Shown here piece by piece: positions 24,745 to 43,351 of a DNA stretch of 64,000 nt. Both the position numbers and the translations under genes were made by a program. Numbering within the stretch: the first letter of the stretch is position 1; the number at the start of each line of letters is the position of its first letter. The notes under the pieces are model-generated. The model did not search any database, was not told the DNA's origin, and was given only the letters and a program-made list of their open reading frames with translations. Source of the DNA: Dryomyza anilis (taxonomy: Eukaryota; Arthropoda; Insecta; Diptera; Dryomyzidae); assembly GCA_951804985.1 (NCBI GenBank), contig OX638134.1:2170001-2234000 (forward strand), in the 5' to 3' direction.

Positions 24745-25122
24745 TCATAGAGATCCGAATATTGAGTGTATATGTGGATGTATTGGAATAGCGTGTGACA
24801 GTGATGGCGGATGAAGAGATGGTGGTAGAGCCGCTGTGGCAGCCGTAGCTGTTGGCGCCCCCGCCTCTGGCGGTGGTGGCTGTGTGTGATGCTGCTGCTG
24901 ATGGGATGACTGCTGTGCAGGCGGTGGAGGGACATGGTGCTGATGGTGATGATGATGATGGTGTGCAGTCGGGGGAGGCTGTGGCAACGTTATGGATAGT
25001 GTGACAGTCTGCGGTCCAGCAGCAGCAGCTGCCGCCATTGCCGCTGTTGATGTAGCTGACGGCACTGCGGTTGTAGCTGCTGCCGCCGAAGATACTACTG
25101 GCCCCGCAACTGCTGAAGGATG
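24745..25122 (-). CDS. cg: In-frame readthrough extension of cg, 125 codons after TGA
   Basis: The frame of exon 7 continues past TGA (25125-25123) without a stop until TGA at 24747-24745. The stretch is Ala/Thr/Pro/Ser-rich and carries a seven-His run, PPPP blocks, HQQQHH, a PPPPEAGAP block and the end IHPHIHSIFGSL. Its composition and codon pattern match the preceding exon and contrast sharply with the AT-rich DNA just below 24745. TGA followed by C is a leaky context in flies, where conserved readthrough is well documented. Alternatives are a hidden intron removing the TGA, a recent nonsense change or a base error. Confidence 0.55.
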   Translation of the reverse strand, partial: HPSAVAGPVVSSAAAATTAVPSATSTAAMAAAAAAGPQTVTLSITLPQPPPTAHHHHHHHQHHVPPPPAQQSSHQQQHHTQPPPPEAGAPTATAATAALPPSLHPPSLSHAIPIHPHIHSIFGSL

Positions 25123-32141
<7,019 letters not shown>

Positions 32142-32524
32142 GTTGCGTTTTCAATTGAGAGGATCTATGTGAGTGCGTGGGAAGAAAATGTTCGTGCTCT
32201 CTTTTTGCTGTATACTCTGTGTATGCTGAATGTGGTATATCTTAGTATTTAAAGCGTTGCTTATATCTTTGAGACATTGTTTTTCTTATTAACGATATGT
32301 GGCGCTTGTAAGATGTTATTCTTATTTATTAAGATTATTTTAATCATAAAATAGGTGTTAATATTTCATTTCTGAATAAATCTGATATAATGTAGAATTT
32401 TGTACGTTTCTTCTTCTTTTAAACTCTGATTTCTTTGATACCAATGATTTAGTGGTTTGATGTTTCATGGTGTTTCATCCTGGGCAAGTAATGTGCTGCA
32501 ACTTGGAATCCATAGGTGGTTCTA
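32142..32524 (-). other. cg: Probable 5' UTR part of the first cg coding exon
   Basis: Upstream of the ATG the minus strand has a strong acceptor, a long T-rich tract ending TTTTTGCAG, at 32525. About 383 nt of leader would then precede the start codon. This implies at least one untranslated exon further right in the window. Confidence 0.4.
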
Positions 32525-32580
32525 CTGCAAAAATAAAAAAAAAAAACAATTAGTTGTATTTTCAACTATTAACCGATAAC

Positions 32581-32918
32581 CGCAGAGAAAAAAAATAATC
32601 GACAGAAATATAGCAACCGATATTAATTGCATTCATTATTCAATCCAGCAATGAAATTCACTAATTTAATGATAACATTTGCTATTATTCGTTAAATCAG
32701 TAATTCCGTTTGCTAATATGAAGATTTGTACGTCAATGCAGCAACTAAATTAGTCGGCGCAGTTTCAGCAATTATAATTGCTAAAACTGCGCCGACTAAA
32801 TTATTATAACGAAGAATAGCAAATGTTTTCATTAAATTAGTGAATTTCATTGCTGGATTGATTAATGAATGCAATTAATATCGGTTGCTATATTTACGTC
32901 GATTATACTTTTTGTGTG
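32581..32918. mobile_element. MITE family B, copy 3
   Basis: This 338-bp copy is the clearest B element. Outer arms are GACAGAAATATAGCAACCG facing CGGTTGCTATATTTACGTCG, and the centre has GTCGGCGCAGTTTCAGCAAT facing its reverse complement. It lies just upstream of the cg leader. Confidence 0.8.
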
Positions 32919-33099
32919 ATAGAGTTTTGTAAAGTTATTCCGGTAAATATGAAGAATATGTATAAATATGGGCCAGATTAAACTGATTTCAATTTAACCC
33001 TTACATCTATTACACCCTTAAATGGCTAGATTGTCGTATGAATAAAGACATGTACCATATATGTATCATATATAGTTTGGTTTTGATTTCACATTTCTC

Positions 33100-33500
33100 A
33101 TTTTGGGACGAGCCTATTAAGCAATTTAGGAGCGCTCTGAAATTGGAGTCATAAAGTAGACCAATTTTTGAGTGTTTTATGAGCCCTCAGAAAAAAAAAG
33201 TATCTCATTTAAGACTGTTTTCGGAGCTCTCAAAAATATTACTCATAACAGATTCATATTTAGGAGTTATTTAGGAGCCCTCATAAATTAGACTCCTAAA
33301 AGTATCAAAAATAAAATTGTTTTTGAGCGCTCAGAAAATAGACTCATAAATGTTTTATATTTTTTTTAGGAATGCTCCAAAATTTGACTCATAAAAGAGT
33401 CTCATTCATGAGCGCCCCCCTCAAATGAAACTCATAAAATCATCGAATTTAAAAGTATTTTAGGAGCACTCAGAAAAGAGAGTCATAAAAGAATCTTATT
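33100..33500. repeat. Degenerate reiteration of TAGGAGC-CTCA / ACTCATAAAAG words
   Basis: About ten imperfect copies of TTAGGAGCGCTCAGAAA and GACTCATAAA-type words occur here. Weaker ones lie at 34380-34560 beyond the SINE, so the SINE may have split one repeat domain. Confidence 0.5.
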
Positions 33501-33688
33501 TATGCTGGCTTTAGGAACAATATTGATACCTATACTAATATTCATTTTGAATTTGAAATCAAATGGAAATTCACTTTTTTATTATAAGTTAAACAGACAA
33601 ACCTACATATATCATGGATTTACTTGAAATGGATGCATTTTCTAACGGATGTCTGGATTAAAAAAAAAACATTAACATGTAGCACATG

Positions 33689-33919
33689 CACGCAGAAAAA
33701 AAATCACTCAAATACCATTAAAATTGGTCAATAGGACAATTATTGATTTAATAGTATACAAAAAATAAATCTTTTCATATAAACTCAATGGCAATGTCAT
33801 GGTATTTTCTAGTATTTAATGGTATTTTCCGATTAAAATAATAATTTATCCTATTGACTATTTTTAATAGTAAAAAAACTATTATTTATACTATTATTAT
33901 ATATTTTCTGGGTGTGTTG
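33689..33919. mobile_element. Short MITE family D, copy 3
   Basis: The 230-bp element runs from GCACGCAGAAAAAAAATCAC to TATTTTCTGGGTGTG. It is the longest D copy and retains the CATATAAACTCAATGGCAAT block missing from D1. Confidence 0.7.
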
Positions 33920-33975
33920 AATTCATTTAAGACACATTATATATTTTTTAAGAGGGGAAAACTCAAAAATTGAAG

Positions 33976-34288
33976 TAATAATAATAATAATAGTTTGGCG
34001 CTACAGTCCTGTATAGAACTTCGGCCGAGCTCTCTCACCATTTTGAGCTGTGCGTGTTATATTTTTACTCAAAGTGGTGGGACCTACAGTTTATTGCCGA
34101 ATCCGAACGGCGGGTGAGAGCTTTTTCATAGGCAATGGTTTTACTCTCGTAGGTTTGCCATTTACTGACGAGAGGTAGCGCGGTATAGAAAAATGTTTCT
34201 ATGAAAAGATGTTGTTAGCCCCAGTCCAGGCTTGAACCGGGGACCTTTCGGGTCGCAGTCCAACGCACTAACCACTGAGCTACCGCGG
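33976..34288 (-). mobile_element. tRNA-derived SINE (family G), copy 1
   Basis: The head at the right end (rc of 34288 leftward) reads CCGCGGTAGCTCAGTGGTTA, a Pol III A box, and GGTTCAAGCCTGG, a B box. A body of about 220 bp follows and the tail is a TAA-type repeat. Possible target duplication GAAGTAAT at 33972-33979 and 34288-34295. Confidence 0.85.
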
Positions 34289-35892
34289 AAGTAATTCTGC
34301 TATCTAGAAATTCTCAAAAATGTGAATGTTTAAAGAATATTCAAAATGATCAAAAATATGCGAATTTTCGGGCTCTTAAAAGCGTGTCCACTACACAAGT
34401 TTCTGTCGTCTTTTGGGGCTCTTTTTAGTACTCATATATGATTGCAATAAATGTTTCATAATTATGACAGTTTTTGGGTTCATAAAATCGTGCCCTCTAC
34501 CCAGAGGTCGGATGTCTTTTTGGGCTCTTTTAAGTGCTCATATATACGACACACTTAGGAGTTTTAAAAAACTCAAAATGTTAGCTGGGAGTTGTGGCTT
34601 ATTCAAAGTAGATTGTTTCCAATCAGTTTCATATCATTTATTTGTGATTTGATTAGTTATTTTATTTGACTTTGCTTTCATTATAACATCTTATTGATTT
34701 ATTTAATGCTAGGAGGTTAATACGGAACCGAAATAAATTGTATGTTACCATTTTTAGTGACATACAATTACCGAATTAGGGTTACTTGGAAAGAGTTTAA
34801 TTATTTTTAAGACCAAGATTTTCCAGGTGATTTTAAAACGGCTCTAAAAGTTAAAAAAACTGACAACACTAAGTAAAAATTGGGAAATACACATTTTATT
34901 TTTCAATTTTTTTTATTAAAATTATAAACCAAATTTGTACATAATTGGTTTATAATTTCTGTAGTGAATCGGATTTGTTCTTGATAGTGAAAATATGGAC
35001 AAAACCGTTATAAGTAAAGGTTTCAATCCTTACGTAAAGTAATAGTTTTTTTGAATATGTATATCCGTTATTATGTCCTACAAAAAAATGGTACGTATAT
35101 TACACAACACAACAAAAAAAAATTATCCGTGATCTAAGTATGATTTTCCGATGGACGTCATGATTCTAATCACTACCTCATACTCCTTTTTTTCAGATTG
35201 CCTCAAGTTTTTAAACAAATATATGTAAATTCTCATGTTTTTTTCTACATATTTTGGTCTATAACTTTTTACAGAAGTTTTCTAACACATTTCACTTGTA
35301 TTCCATTGAGAATACTTCAGCTAATATTTTGAAATAAACCACATGAAATTCGGATTGATCTGATCAAAGTTATGACCAGTCAAACGCAAAAAATATGAAT
35401 TTTAAGGTGTACCTATTATTTGTTTCATCTACGCTGGTATTGAAAACGCCCTTTTCGGTCGAATGTGACCTTTTGAACATATAGGTACCACAAAAAAAAA
35501 ACAAAAATCTACTGGTAGCTTCTTTTTTTAGTTATGTTTTTTTTTTCAATCATAAGATTTGTTTTATAATAATTTACTATTTACTGAACAAAAGAAAAAT
35601 ATCAAGTGAATTATTATAAAAAATCTTAATCGAAATGAGCCTTGTTTTACAATTTCGTATGTTCTACAGTATAGTTTCTGTAAATCATGTGATAAAATTG
35701 TCGATTTATGTGTCGTAGAAATTGTACAAATGTCAACAAAATTATTAAATATGATATGCAAATTTCGTCATTTTGACATCAAATCGTAAATATGTGGCGA
35801 CGACAACATTGTTCGACAAAATAACATTATTTGATATTGTTTTTTAGTTTTTACTGTTGGATTTTCTTGTATTTTATTTTCAGCGTTTCCCA
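34289..35892. other. AT-rich DNA, probable long cg intron
   Basis: No coding frame is supported. It includes the second part of the TAGGAGC reiteration (to 34560). Confidence 0.35.
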
Positions 35893-36135
35893 AGACAAAA
35901 TTTTTCTGGAATATTTCGGGCATATCTCCGGAAATCACACAGATAAATAGAATATTTTGGGAAGTTTATAGCAGGTTATACATTTTTGTGGAATTTTTCT
36001 GGCAGATTCATGCCATATTTGGGGAACGGACATAAAACAGACAGCTTTTGATACAAACACCACCTTTGTCTGTTTGAAATATATCGAAAAAATGTTTCAA
36101 AACTACCTCGATCCTGCCAAAAATTTTGTCTGGAG
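35893..36135. mobile_element. Inverted-repeat element J, copy 2
   Basis: Ends are AAGACAAAATTTTTCTGG and GCCAAAAATTTTGTCTGG. It shares the CACAGATA, GGCAGATTC and CCTTTGTCTG blocks with J1. Confidence 0.6.
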
Positions 36136-36510
36136 TTATTTTATCCTTTCGATTTCGTATGCTTGCTATTGTGTATTTGCTTTTAATTTTATATTGTTTT
36201 AATGTTTTTTCTTGTTTTTGTTCGTGCTTTGGTGGTTTTCTTATTATTTTGGGGTTTTGTTTTTGCTTTTTTTTTCTAATTTTTTGTTGCTTATTTTTTT
36301 ATTGATTTTTGTTTTTTTGTAATTTTGGATTTTGTTTTTATTTATACAATTGTATTTGCTCTTGTTTTTTTTTTTTTGGTATAGTATATATCTTAAAATC
36401 TAGAGCTAATTTGAAAAAAAAACTGATGCTATTTTCAAAATCAGCGTTACAAATATATTCAAGATTTGATGCAACTTTTTCAAACACACAATTTTAGAAA
36501 ACTATTTTTT
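36136..36510. repeat. T/TG-rich low-complexity DNA
   Basis: A TTTTTGTTTT-type simple tract continues to 36390. The open frame across it is an artefact of composition. Confidence 0.6.
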
Positions 36511-36516
36511 TAAATA

Positions 36517-37196
36517 AAGGGTTTTTCAACAGGGACGCTACAAAAGTACAGCAAACGACGCGATATTTCTTACAGCTCTTTTGACATTTCTCTTCAGTAA
36601 GGTATGCCATTTCATGCCACTGAAGAACGTGTTATCTCACGAAATGGTCCAGTCGATTTGCCGCCAAAAATTTAGGAATTTTTCAGAAATTTAAAAAGGG
36701 TCCTTTTTAAGAACAATAAATTTGAAGAGCAAGTATAATAATCATTGGCCACATGTTCAAGTTCAAAAGTTACAACTTATATTTTCCAAAACCTTGGTTT
36801 ATTAGCTTTAAAACGAGACCTCAACAGTAATTCTAACATTTCTCAATCAGAAGAGGATTTATATATGAAAAATTATACAAATGAAATTTTTGGACCACTT
36901 TTTGTAACTTTGAATCACTGTATCTCTGGAAGTAGTGGTCGGAAAAAATAAAAAAAAAGTTGGTCAATGTTGCTCTCGATACCCTTAACCCTTTCAGTAA
37001 TATGTTACCATATGGTAATATGTTACCATATGGTAATATGTTACCATATGAAATGGCAAACCTTACTGAAGAGAAATGTCAAAAGAGCGGCAAGAAATAT
37101 TGCGTCGTTTGCTGTCCCTGTCGCTCTACTTTTGTAGCGTCCCTGTTGAAAAACCCTTGAAAAAAACTTTTGTAGCGCTCTTATTTAAAAACCCTT
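36517..37196. mobile_element. Foldback MITE family A, copy 4, with foreign interior
   Basis: The outer arms (36517-36619 and about 37050-37196) match family A and are flanked by TA. The middle 430 bp are unrelated to the other copies and include three tandem ATGTTACCATATGGTAAT units at 37000-37050. The element either captured unrelated DNA or keeps part of the interior of a larger parent. Confidence 0.7.
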
Positions 37197-38611
37197 TATG
37201 TTGTTAAATAAATTTAGTTGATAAAAAGATATACTTGTGAGCTGTGAGGTGTTATTTTGAGCAAAATAAGAAAAATTGCATATTCAGATTTTAAGCCAAT
37301 TTTAGTAATTTTTATATTTAAAATATATGATAATTTATACTTGTGTATTTATTTTTTATTAAATAATATTGTATTCAGTGTCGAATGGATTAATTTGAAT
37401 ATTTGTTTAAATTAAGAAAATTACACTATTTTTATCTTTTTTTATTAAAAACATACCATATGTTAACATTCCAAAAAATCATCAAAAATATATTTTTTTA
37501 AAACTTCAAGTGAATTTGTATTATTAGGCTTAAAATGATTCCAAAAACAAACCTTTAGAATGTTTAAGGTTTTAGATAAAAAATATTTACTGAAAGGGTT
37601 AATCAGTTAACGACAAAATTTAAATCTTTTTTTTTTTGTATCTACAAAGAAGTTTTGTAATAATTCTTCTAGAATATGTGAAAACTGTCAATATAATTAA
37701 AAAAATATAGGCTTATGTAACCTCAAAATGTCTTGAGCAAATTTTTAATTTGTTAGTTATATTAAAAATTTGTAACACATATTATTATTATTTTTTGTTT
37801 CTATTTTTTTTTTTTTTTGTATTCAAAGTTTTATTTTTTAACATTAATTTAAATTATTCGATAAATATATCACAAGGGACTCCAAGGGTTCGCCATGGAC
37901 ACGATTGCTTTCCAATGTCAACATTATCCAGTGCTATATAAGTGGAAGGCTCTATGAGCGAGAGGAGTAAACCTTCAATAAACATTTGTCAAGTTTATTT
38001 TAAAATTTTGAACATTCTTTGCCTAAATCTGCATAAAATTCCATTGCACAAAAAGGGCCTATGTCAAGTATATCACAATTCACCCCATTTTAAACGTAAC
38101 AATTAACAAATTGATTTGGTAGCTCTGCCACTGCATATTGGGCGGGAGGGTTGACTTTATTTATGCTAACCATTTCATTTTTTATTTTTGTAATATGTAA
38201 GCGAAACTATTATTTTGTCCGGACTTTACAAAAAGTCATCAAAACTGTGCTGCGCCGGCATAATTTTTGGTATTACGTACGAACTAGAAGACGGACGGAC
38301 AAACAGACAGACAGCCAGCCAACAAGCCTGTCTGTGTCCTTTGTGTCGTTGTGTATTTAAAATCGCGGCAACACAAACAATTTCAATTTGTTTTTTGGTT
38401 TAATTTTGTTTCACTTTATTTTCTCTTGCATTTTGAGTTATTTTTTTATTTTATTTTATACGATTTCAAAGTTTTCAACTTTTGATTTTACTTTATGCAG
38501 TGTTTATATTTTTGATAAGTATTTTTCTGTATCTACACGCTGCTCGGCGCTGCCGCAGCACAGCCCAACAATGGCAACCGAACGAACGAAGCTCGAAGCC
38601 GTCGTCCGAGG
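37197..38611. other. AT-rich DNA with a unique GC-richer patch
   Basis: At 37870-38000 and 38100-38380 there are more complex sequences, including GACGGACGGACAAACAGACA near 38290, a motif typical of old insect transposons. No gene is supported. Confidence 0.35.
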
Positions 38612-39343
38612 CACAGTGGTTCAGAAATGTGTTTTCATTGGCCAAAATTTGTTTGTTTGGAAATTGCTAAAATATGATTTTAAAATACTAAAAATAATAA
38701 TCAACCGATTAGATTTCGCTGTATAACACCGTCCGACACTATTTTGCACACATGAAAAAATCGACCAAATTTTTAATAAAAATTTGGAATCTCCGAAAAT
38801 TTAAACATGAAAAAATCGACCAAATTTTTAATTAAAATTTTGAATCTCCGGAAATTTTTGAAGTGTGAATTTTTGAATTGAGTTTTTTCATTTTGAGTTT
38901 CAATATCTGCGTTTTAAAGATATTGCGCTCAGGTTACATTTTTATAAATACTGGCTTATGACACCGTACGTATTACACTGTACGACAAAACTGTACGGCA
39001 CACATGAAATGCATATCATATTTTCATATTACACATTTTTGGTTTCAGATTTGAACAAATTTGTATGTATTTCATCGCTGAGACATCTCCGAGTATGAAA
39101 CCGGTTTTTCGAAATCAAATTTTAATTGCATTTTAAAATTGCAATTATCATCAAATTTTAGTTGAATAAATTTGAAAACAAATTCAAAATCTCTCGTAAT
39201 AGCATTTTAAATAAATAAAAAAAAACCTTGAAATGAATTGATACCTATTGGGAAACGGGTTTTTATATTCATACTCAGCTATAAAATGTGTGCCGCAAAA
39301 AATTATATATTTTTTTTATTATGAAAATATGATATGCATTTGG

Positions 39344-39790
39344 GTCATTCCACGTCAGAAATATCAATCTTGGAACAATGTCTTTCGATTTTCTGAAATT
39401 TTCAGGATAGATAGTAAAAATATAAAATAACTGTGTACTTAGTTTTTTTGATTTCTCATCTCCAACAAAGTTATGAGAATTGAAACCTAAAAGTTCAATA
39501 TTATATAATTATTTACATCTCTGTAACTAATTAACATATTTTAATGAAACTAATGGTTTTTATAAGCCTATGATCACGAATTTAAATAAAAATAACAATT
39601 TAAAAAAATAAAATACATTTAACTTAGAAAATGTTAAAAATATTTTTCAAAACACTGTTACGTATACGCCCCCACCATTTTAAAAATCAAAAACCCTTTT
39701 TTGAAACCCTGGAATTTTTCCCGTCGATTAAAAATATGATTTCGATGAATTCTCCCATAGTTTCTGAGCTATCAATTGAAAAAAAAAATG
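39344..39790 (+). repeat. Repeat N, copy 1
   Basis: It begins TGGGTCATTCCACGTCAGAA and is present in inverted orientation at 42885-43351 (ends TCTGACATGGAATGACCCA). Shared interior blocks include CTGTGTACTTAGTTTTTTTG and the GATCA near 39570. Confidence 0.7.
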
Positions 39791-39831
39791 GATACACATA
39801 AATTCTTAGAATGATTCCTAATTGCATGTAT

Positions 39832-40064
39832 ATCGTCGTTGTAGAACGAAAAGTCCCCAAATATATTTTTATGAAAAACTTAATTTTCGAGTTTGTTGAT
39901 TAATATCATAAGAAGTAATGAACGCATTGTTAAAGTTGAAAAATCAACTAATAAATTTACATTTTCTTATCATGTGGTAAATAAAATTGAGATCATCGAT
40001 TAAAAATTGACAGATTTATAAAGATGTTTGTAAATGAATATTTGGCATTTTGAAAACGTAATCT
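39832..40064. mobile_element. MITE family F, copy 2 (right end lost)
   Basis: The left end TATCGTCGTTGTAGAACGAA is intact. The right terminus ends at TTTTGAAAACG, with no inverted end. Confidence 0.6.
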
Positions 40065-40186
40065 AATTGGTCGATTTTTATTTTTAGTATCTTAAATTAT
40101 ATTATCAATCAAACAAACAAATATTCACTATATCAAAAGATACACACTTTTGACCGATGAAAAACGTTTCTGAACCACTGTGCGAC

Positions 40187-41594
40187 GTCCAATGTGTGGC
40201 AGCGCGCATGCCACAGCCAACAAACAGCACAAGCTCCAACTCAGCCAGCGCACACAATATGTATCTCAATGTAAAAAGCACACGACAATAACAAGTATTC
40301 GCAGAAAGCTCTCATCAGTGCTTGTGTTTTTTTTTTGTTGTTGTTGCTCTCTTTTTTGTTGTGTGCTTGCATGAGTGTGTAAAATAAAATTATTGGGAAG
40401 AGCTGTGAGATTTTCTTGGTGTGGGTGAAAATATGTGATGCCAGATCTTTTCTAAAATTTATCTTTGTGGTATTTAAAAAAAATAGGCTAATCAAGCCAA
40501 AAATGAGTAATTATAATTAGAAATGGAAACCGAAAACGAAACCAAAATTAAAATCGATACAGTTATGAATTTAGAGACGGTGCGTTTCCAGGCTCATAGG
40601 ATTTACGCAAAACTGTACATCATGTATTTTCATACACACAGAACATAAATTTGTTGCGCCAACAAACCAATTTATTCCGTGCTCTCAAATATTAAGTTAG
40701 ATTAGTTTTAAAACAATTTACTGTAGAGTAAAAGGGGAATTTGAATTGGGAATTGGAATTTTTTGGATTTTATTGATTTTTGTACATTTTTCGAATTTTA
40801 ACTTAGAAAATATAGTTATGGTTTCCAGAGTACGATTTATTTTTTGAAAACTTAAGAATTGGATATAAACCACCAGACCAAAAAAGTTATTTGGACCACT
40901 GCTGGATGAAATCTCGGGAGATGTTGAGATTGATTGTTGATATGATTCATTTATAATATAAGCCAACATACTTATTAGCCAACATAGGCCTCTATGTAAA
41001 TCCAATAATTTAATGACATAAATAGCTGGATGTAGTCTTCGAAACTATGAATTTAATTCAAGCCAATTCTAATACAATTTTTAAAGCGGTAGTTATTGAT
41101 TGAATCTATTAGGTTTTGAGGAGTTGTCCTGTTATGAAGAAGACATTCAAAGTGTTTCATTTTTTCGCCATGTTTCATTTTTCGCCCATATGATTAATTC
41201 CAGTATATGTAAGAAAACGGCTTCCAGATCCAAGACGGTGAATTTTTTTCAACAAAGTATGTTTTAACCAAAGGTTATACAGCAGTTCTCGGTAATGAAA
41301 GAGTGGGAAGAAATAATTTTAAAAATTGATAAATCCAATTTAAATTATGTTATTTATAAAAAATCCAAAAAAAAAAAACAATAAAATCCAATAAAAACCA
41401 CAAAAAAAAAATCCAGTGGAGTGGATTTAAAACAAAAAATCAGGATTTTTTCCACCCCTGGTAACTACAGACAATTATAAAAAGAAGTATGTTTAATAAA
41501 TAGGCTTTTGACATTTATTTTCTTAGGAAAACTTAAAAAATAAAGTCGTAATTAAATTTAAGATCCAGATTAATGTTGACTATAGTTACGAGTA
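40187..41594. other. Mixed unique DNA
   Basis: A CA- and GC-richer patch spans 40187-40290; the rest is AT-rich. No supported gene or repeat boundary. Confidence 0.35.
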
Positions 41595-41902
41595 GCCGCG
41601 GTAGCTCAGTGGTTAGTGCGTTGGACTGCGAGCCGAAAGGTCCCCGGTTCAAGACTGGACTGGGTCTAACAACATCTTTTCATAGAAACATTTGTCTATA
41701 CCGCGCTACCTCTCGGCAGTAAATGGCAATCCTACGAGAGTAAAAAATTGCCTATGAAAAAGCTCTCACCCGCCGTTCAGATTCGGCAATAAACTGTAGA
41801 TCCCATCACTTTGAGTTCAAATATAACACGCACAGCTCAAAATGGTGAGAGAGCTCGGCCGAAGTTCTTATAGGACTGTAGTGCCAAACTATTATTATAT
41901 TA
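41595..41902 (+). mobile_element. tRNA-derived SINE (family G), copy 2
   Basis: GCCGCGGTAGCTCAGTGGTT opens the element. The B box GGTTCAAGACTGG follows, then the family body, ending in ATTATTATAT. It is flanked by a perfect 13-bp target duplication, TATAGTTACGAGT, at 41581-41593 and 41903-41915, direct evidence of retrotransposition. Confidence 0.92.
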
Positions 41903-42068
41903 TATAGTTACGAGTCCACTAATATTATTTTTTTATGACTTGAGTGCGAATATCGTATTTATTAATAAATCGTTTTTAGCCAAAAAAAGAAAAATTGGCA
42001 ATACCGCCCTTTTCATTAGGCAGATTCGCCAGCAAAAATAATGAATGCATTGATAATCAAATTTTATA

Positions 42069-42320
42069 TATCGTCGTTGTAGAATGAAATATCACCAAAT
42101 ACATTTTCAAAATTCCAAATATTCATTTACAAAAATCTTTATATATTCGTCAATTTTTAATCGATGATCTTAATCCACATCATAAGAAAATGTAAATCTA
42201 TCAATTGATATTTTAATTTTAAAAATGCATCAATTACTTATGGTAATATTAAACAACAAAATCGAAATTTAAGTTTTTCATAAAAATGTATTTGGTGACT
42301 TTCGTTCTACAACGACGATA
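42069..42320. mobile_element. MITE family F, copy 3
   Basis: The 252-bp element is bounded by TATCGTCGTTGTAGAATGAA and TTCGTTCTACAACGACGATA. Confidence 0.75.
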
Positions 42321-42572
42321 TTATATTGAAGTCAAATAAATATCTTGATAGCATTTACAAAATCAAATAAAGAAATATACAAAAAAAAACCTAACAAAAA
42401 TCTGCATTAGAATAAAAAAATCTTTTCTGTAAGAAAATTCTTACACGGAATTAAAAAATCTGGTCAGATATCTTTTATCTACCGGCAATTAAAAAAATCT
42501 GACAAAGTAGATTTATCTGACAAAGTTGGCAGCTATGGCCCCAGGTCATTTCAGCAAATCTGCCTCAATATA

Positions 42573-42811
42573 CAAGGTTTTTCAATAAGAGCGCTACAAA
42601 AGTTTTTTTCAAGGGTTTTTCTTACCCGATATACGAGCCAACAACGAGTCAAAATTATTAAAATTTACTACCGAAATCCGAATTCGTATATCTTTCCATC
42701 ATGAAATGGCAAACCTTACTGAAGAGAAATGTCAAAAGAGCGGCAAGAAATATGGCGTCGTTTGCTGTCCCTGTCGCTCTACTTTTGTAGCGTCCCATTT
42801 GAAAAACCCTT
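42573..42811. mobile_element. Foldback MITE family A, copy 5 (left arm shortened)
   Basis: The right arm is intact and ends at CCCTT with TA (42812-42813). The left arm is mostly lost, but the loop (CAACAACGAGTCAAAATTAT) is kept. Confidence 0.8.
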
Positions 42812-42884
42812 TATATACACTTTTTTTGATAATTATAAAAAATTAAAAGTATTTTTATTATAAAAGTTAACAAAAAATAGCACA

Positions 42885-43351
42885 ACAATTTCGTATGGTG
42901 AAAAATCGGCAAATGTACTTTAAAACATGATAGTTCAAAAACTATGGGAGACTCCATCGAAATTATTGTTTTAATCGACGGGGAAAACTTCAGGGTTTCA
43001 GAAAAAAATATTTTTGATTTTTAAAATGATGGGGCGATACGTAACAGTGATTTGAAAAATATTTTTAACTTTTTTTAAGTTAAATGTATTTTTTTTTAAT
43101 TGTTATTTTTATTTGAATGTGTGATCATATAAACCATTAGTTTCATTAAAATATATTAATTAGTTACAGAGATATGAATAATTATCTAATATAATACTTT
43201 GATGTTTCAATTCGCATAACTATGTTGAGAAATCAAAAAAAACTAAGTACACAGTTATTTTTTGGTCACTATCTATCCACAAAATTTCATCAAAATCGGA
43301 AGACATCGTGCCAAGATTAATATTTCTGACATGGAATGACCCATATTTATA
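42885..43351 (-). repeat. Repeat N, copy 2
   Basis: Inverted relative to N1 with clear similarity over about 450 bp, including the ATCGACGGG and GATGGGG blocks. Confidence 0.7.

Larger units (their letters stand above)
38612..40186. mobile_element. Composite element O with inverted ends
   Basis: GCACAGTGGTTCAGAAATG at 38611-38629 faces TTTCTGAACCACTGTGC at 40168-40184, with outer similarity extending to GTTTTTCAT. The 1.57 kb between holds a two-copy tandem of about 56 bp (ATGAAAAAATCGACCAAATT, 38752-38866), element N1 and a truncated F copy. No matching target duplication was found, so the boundaries are uncertain. Confidence 0.45.
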
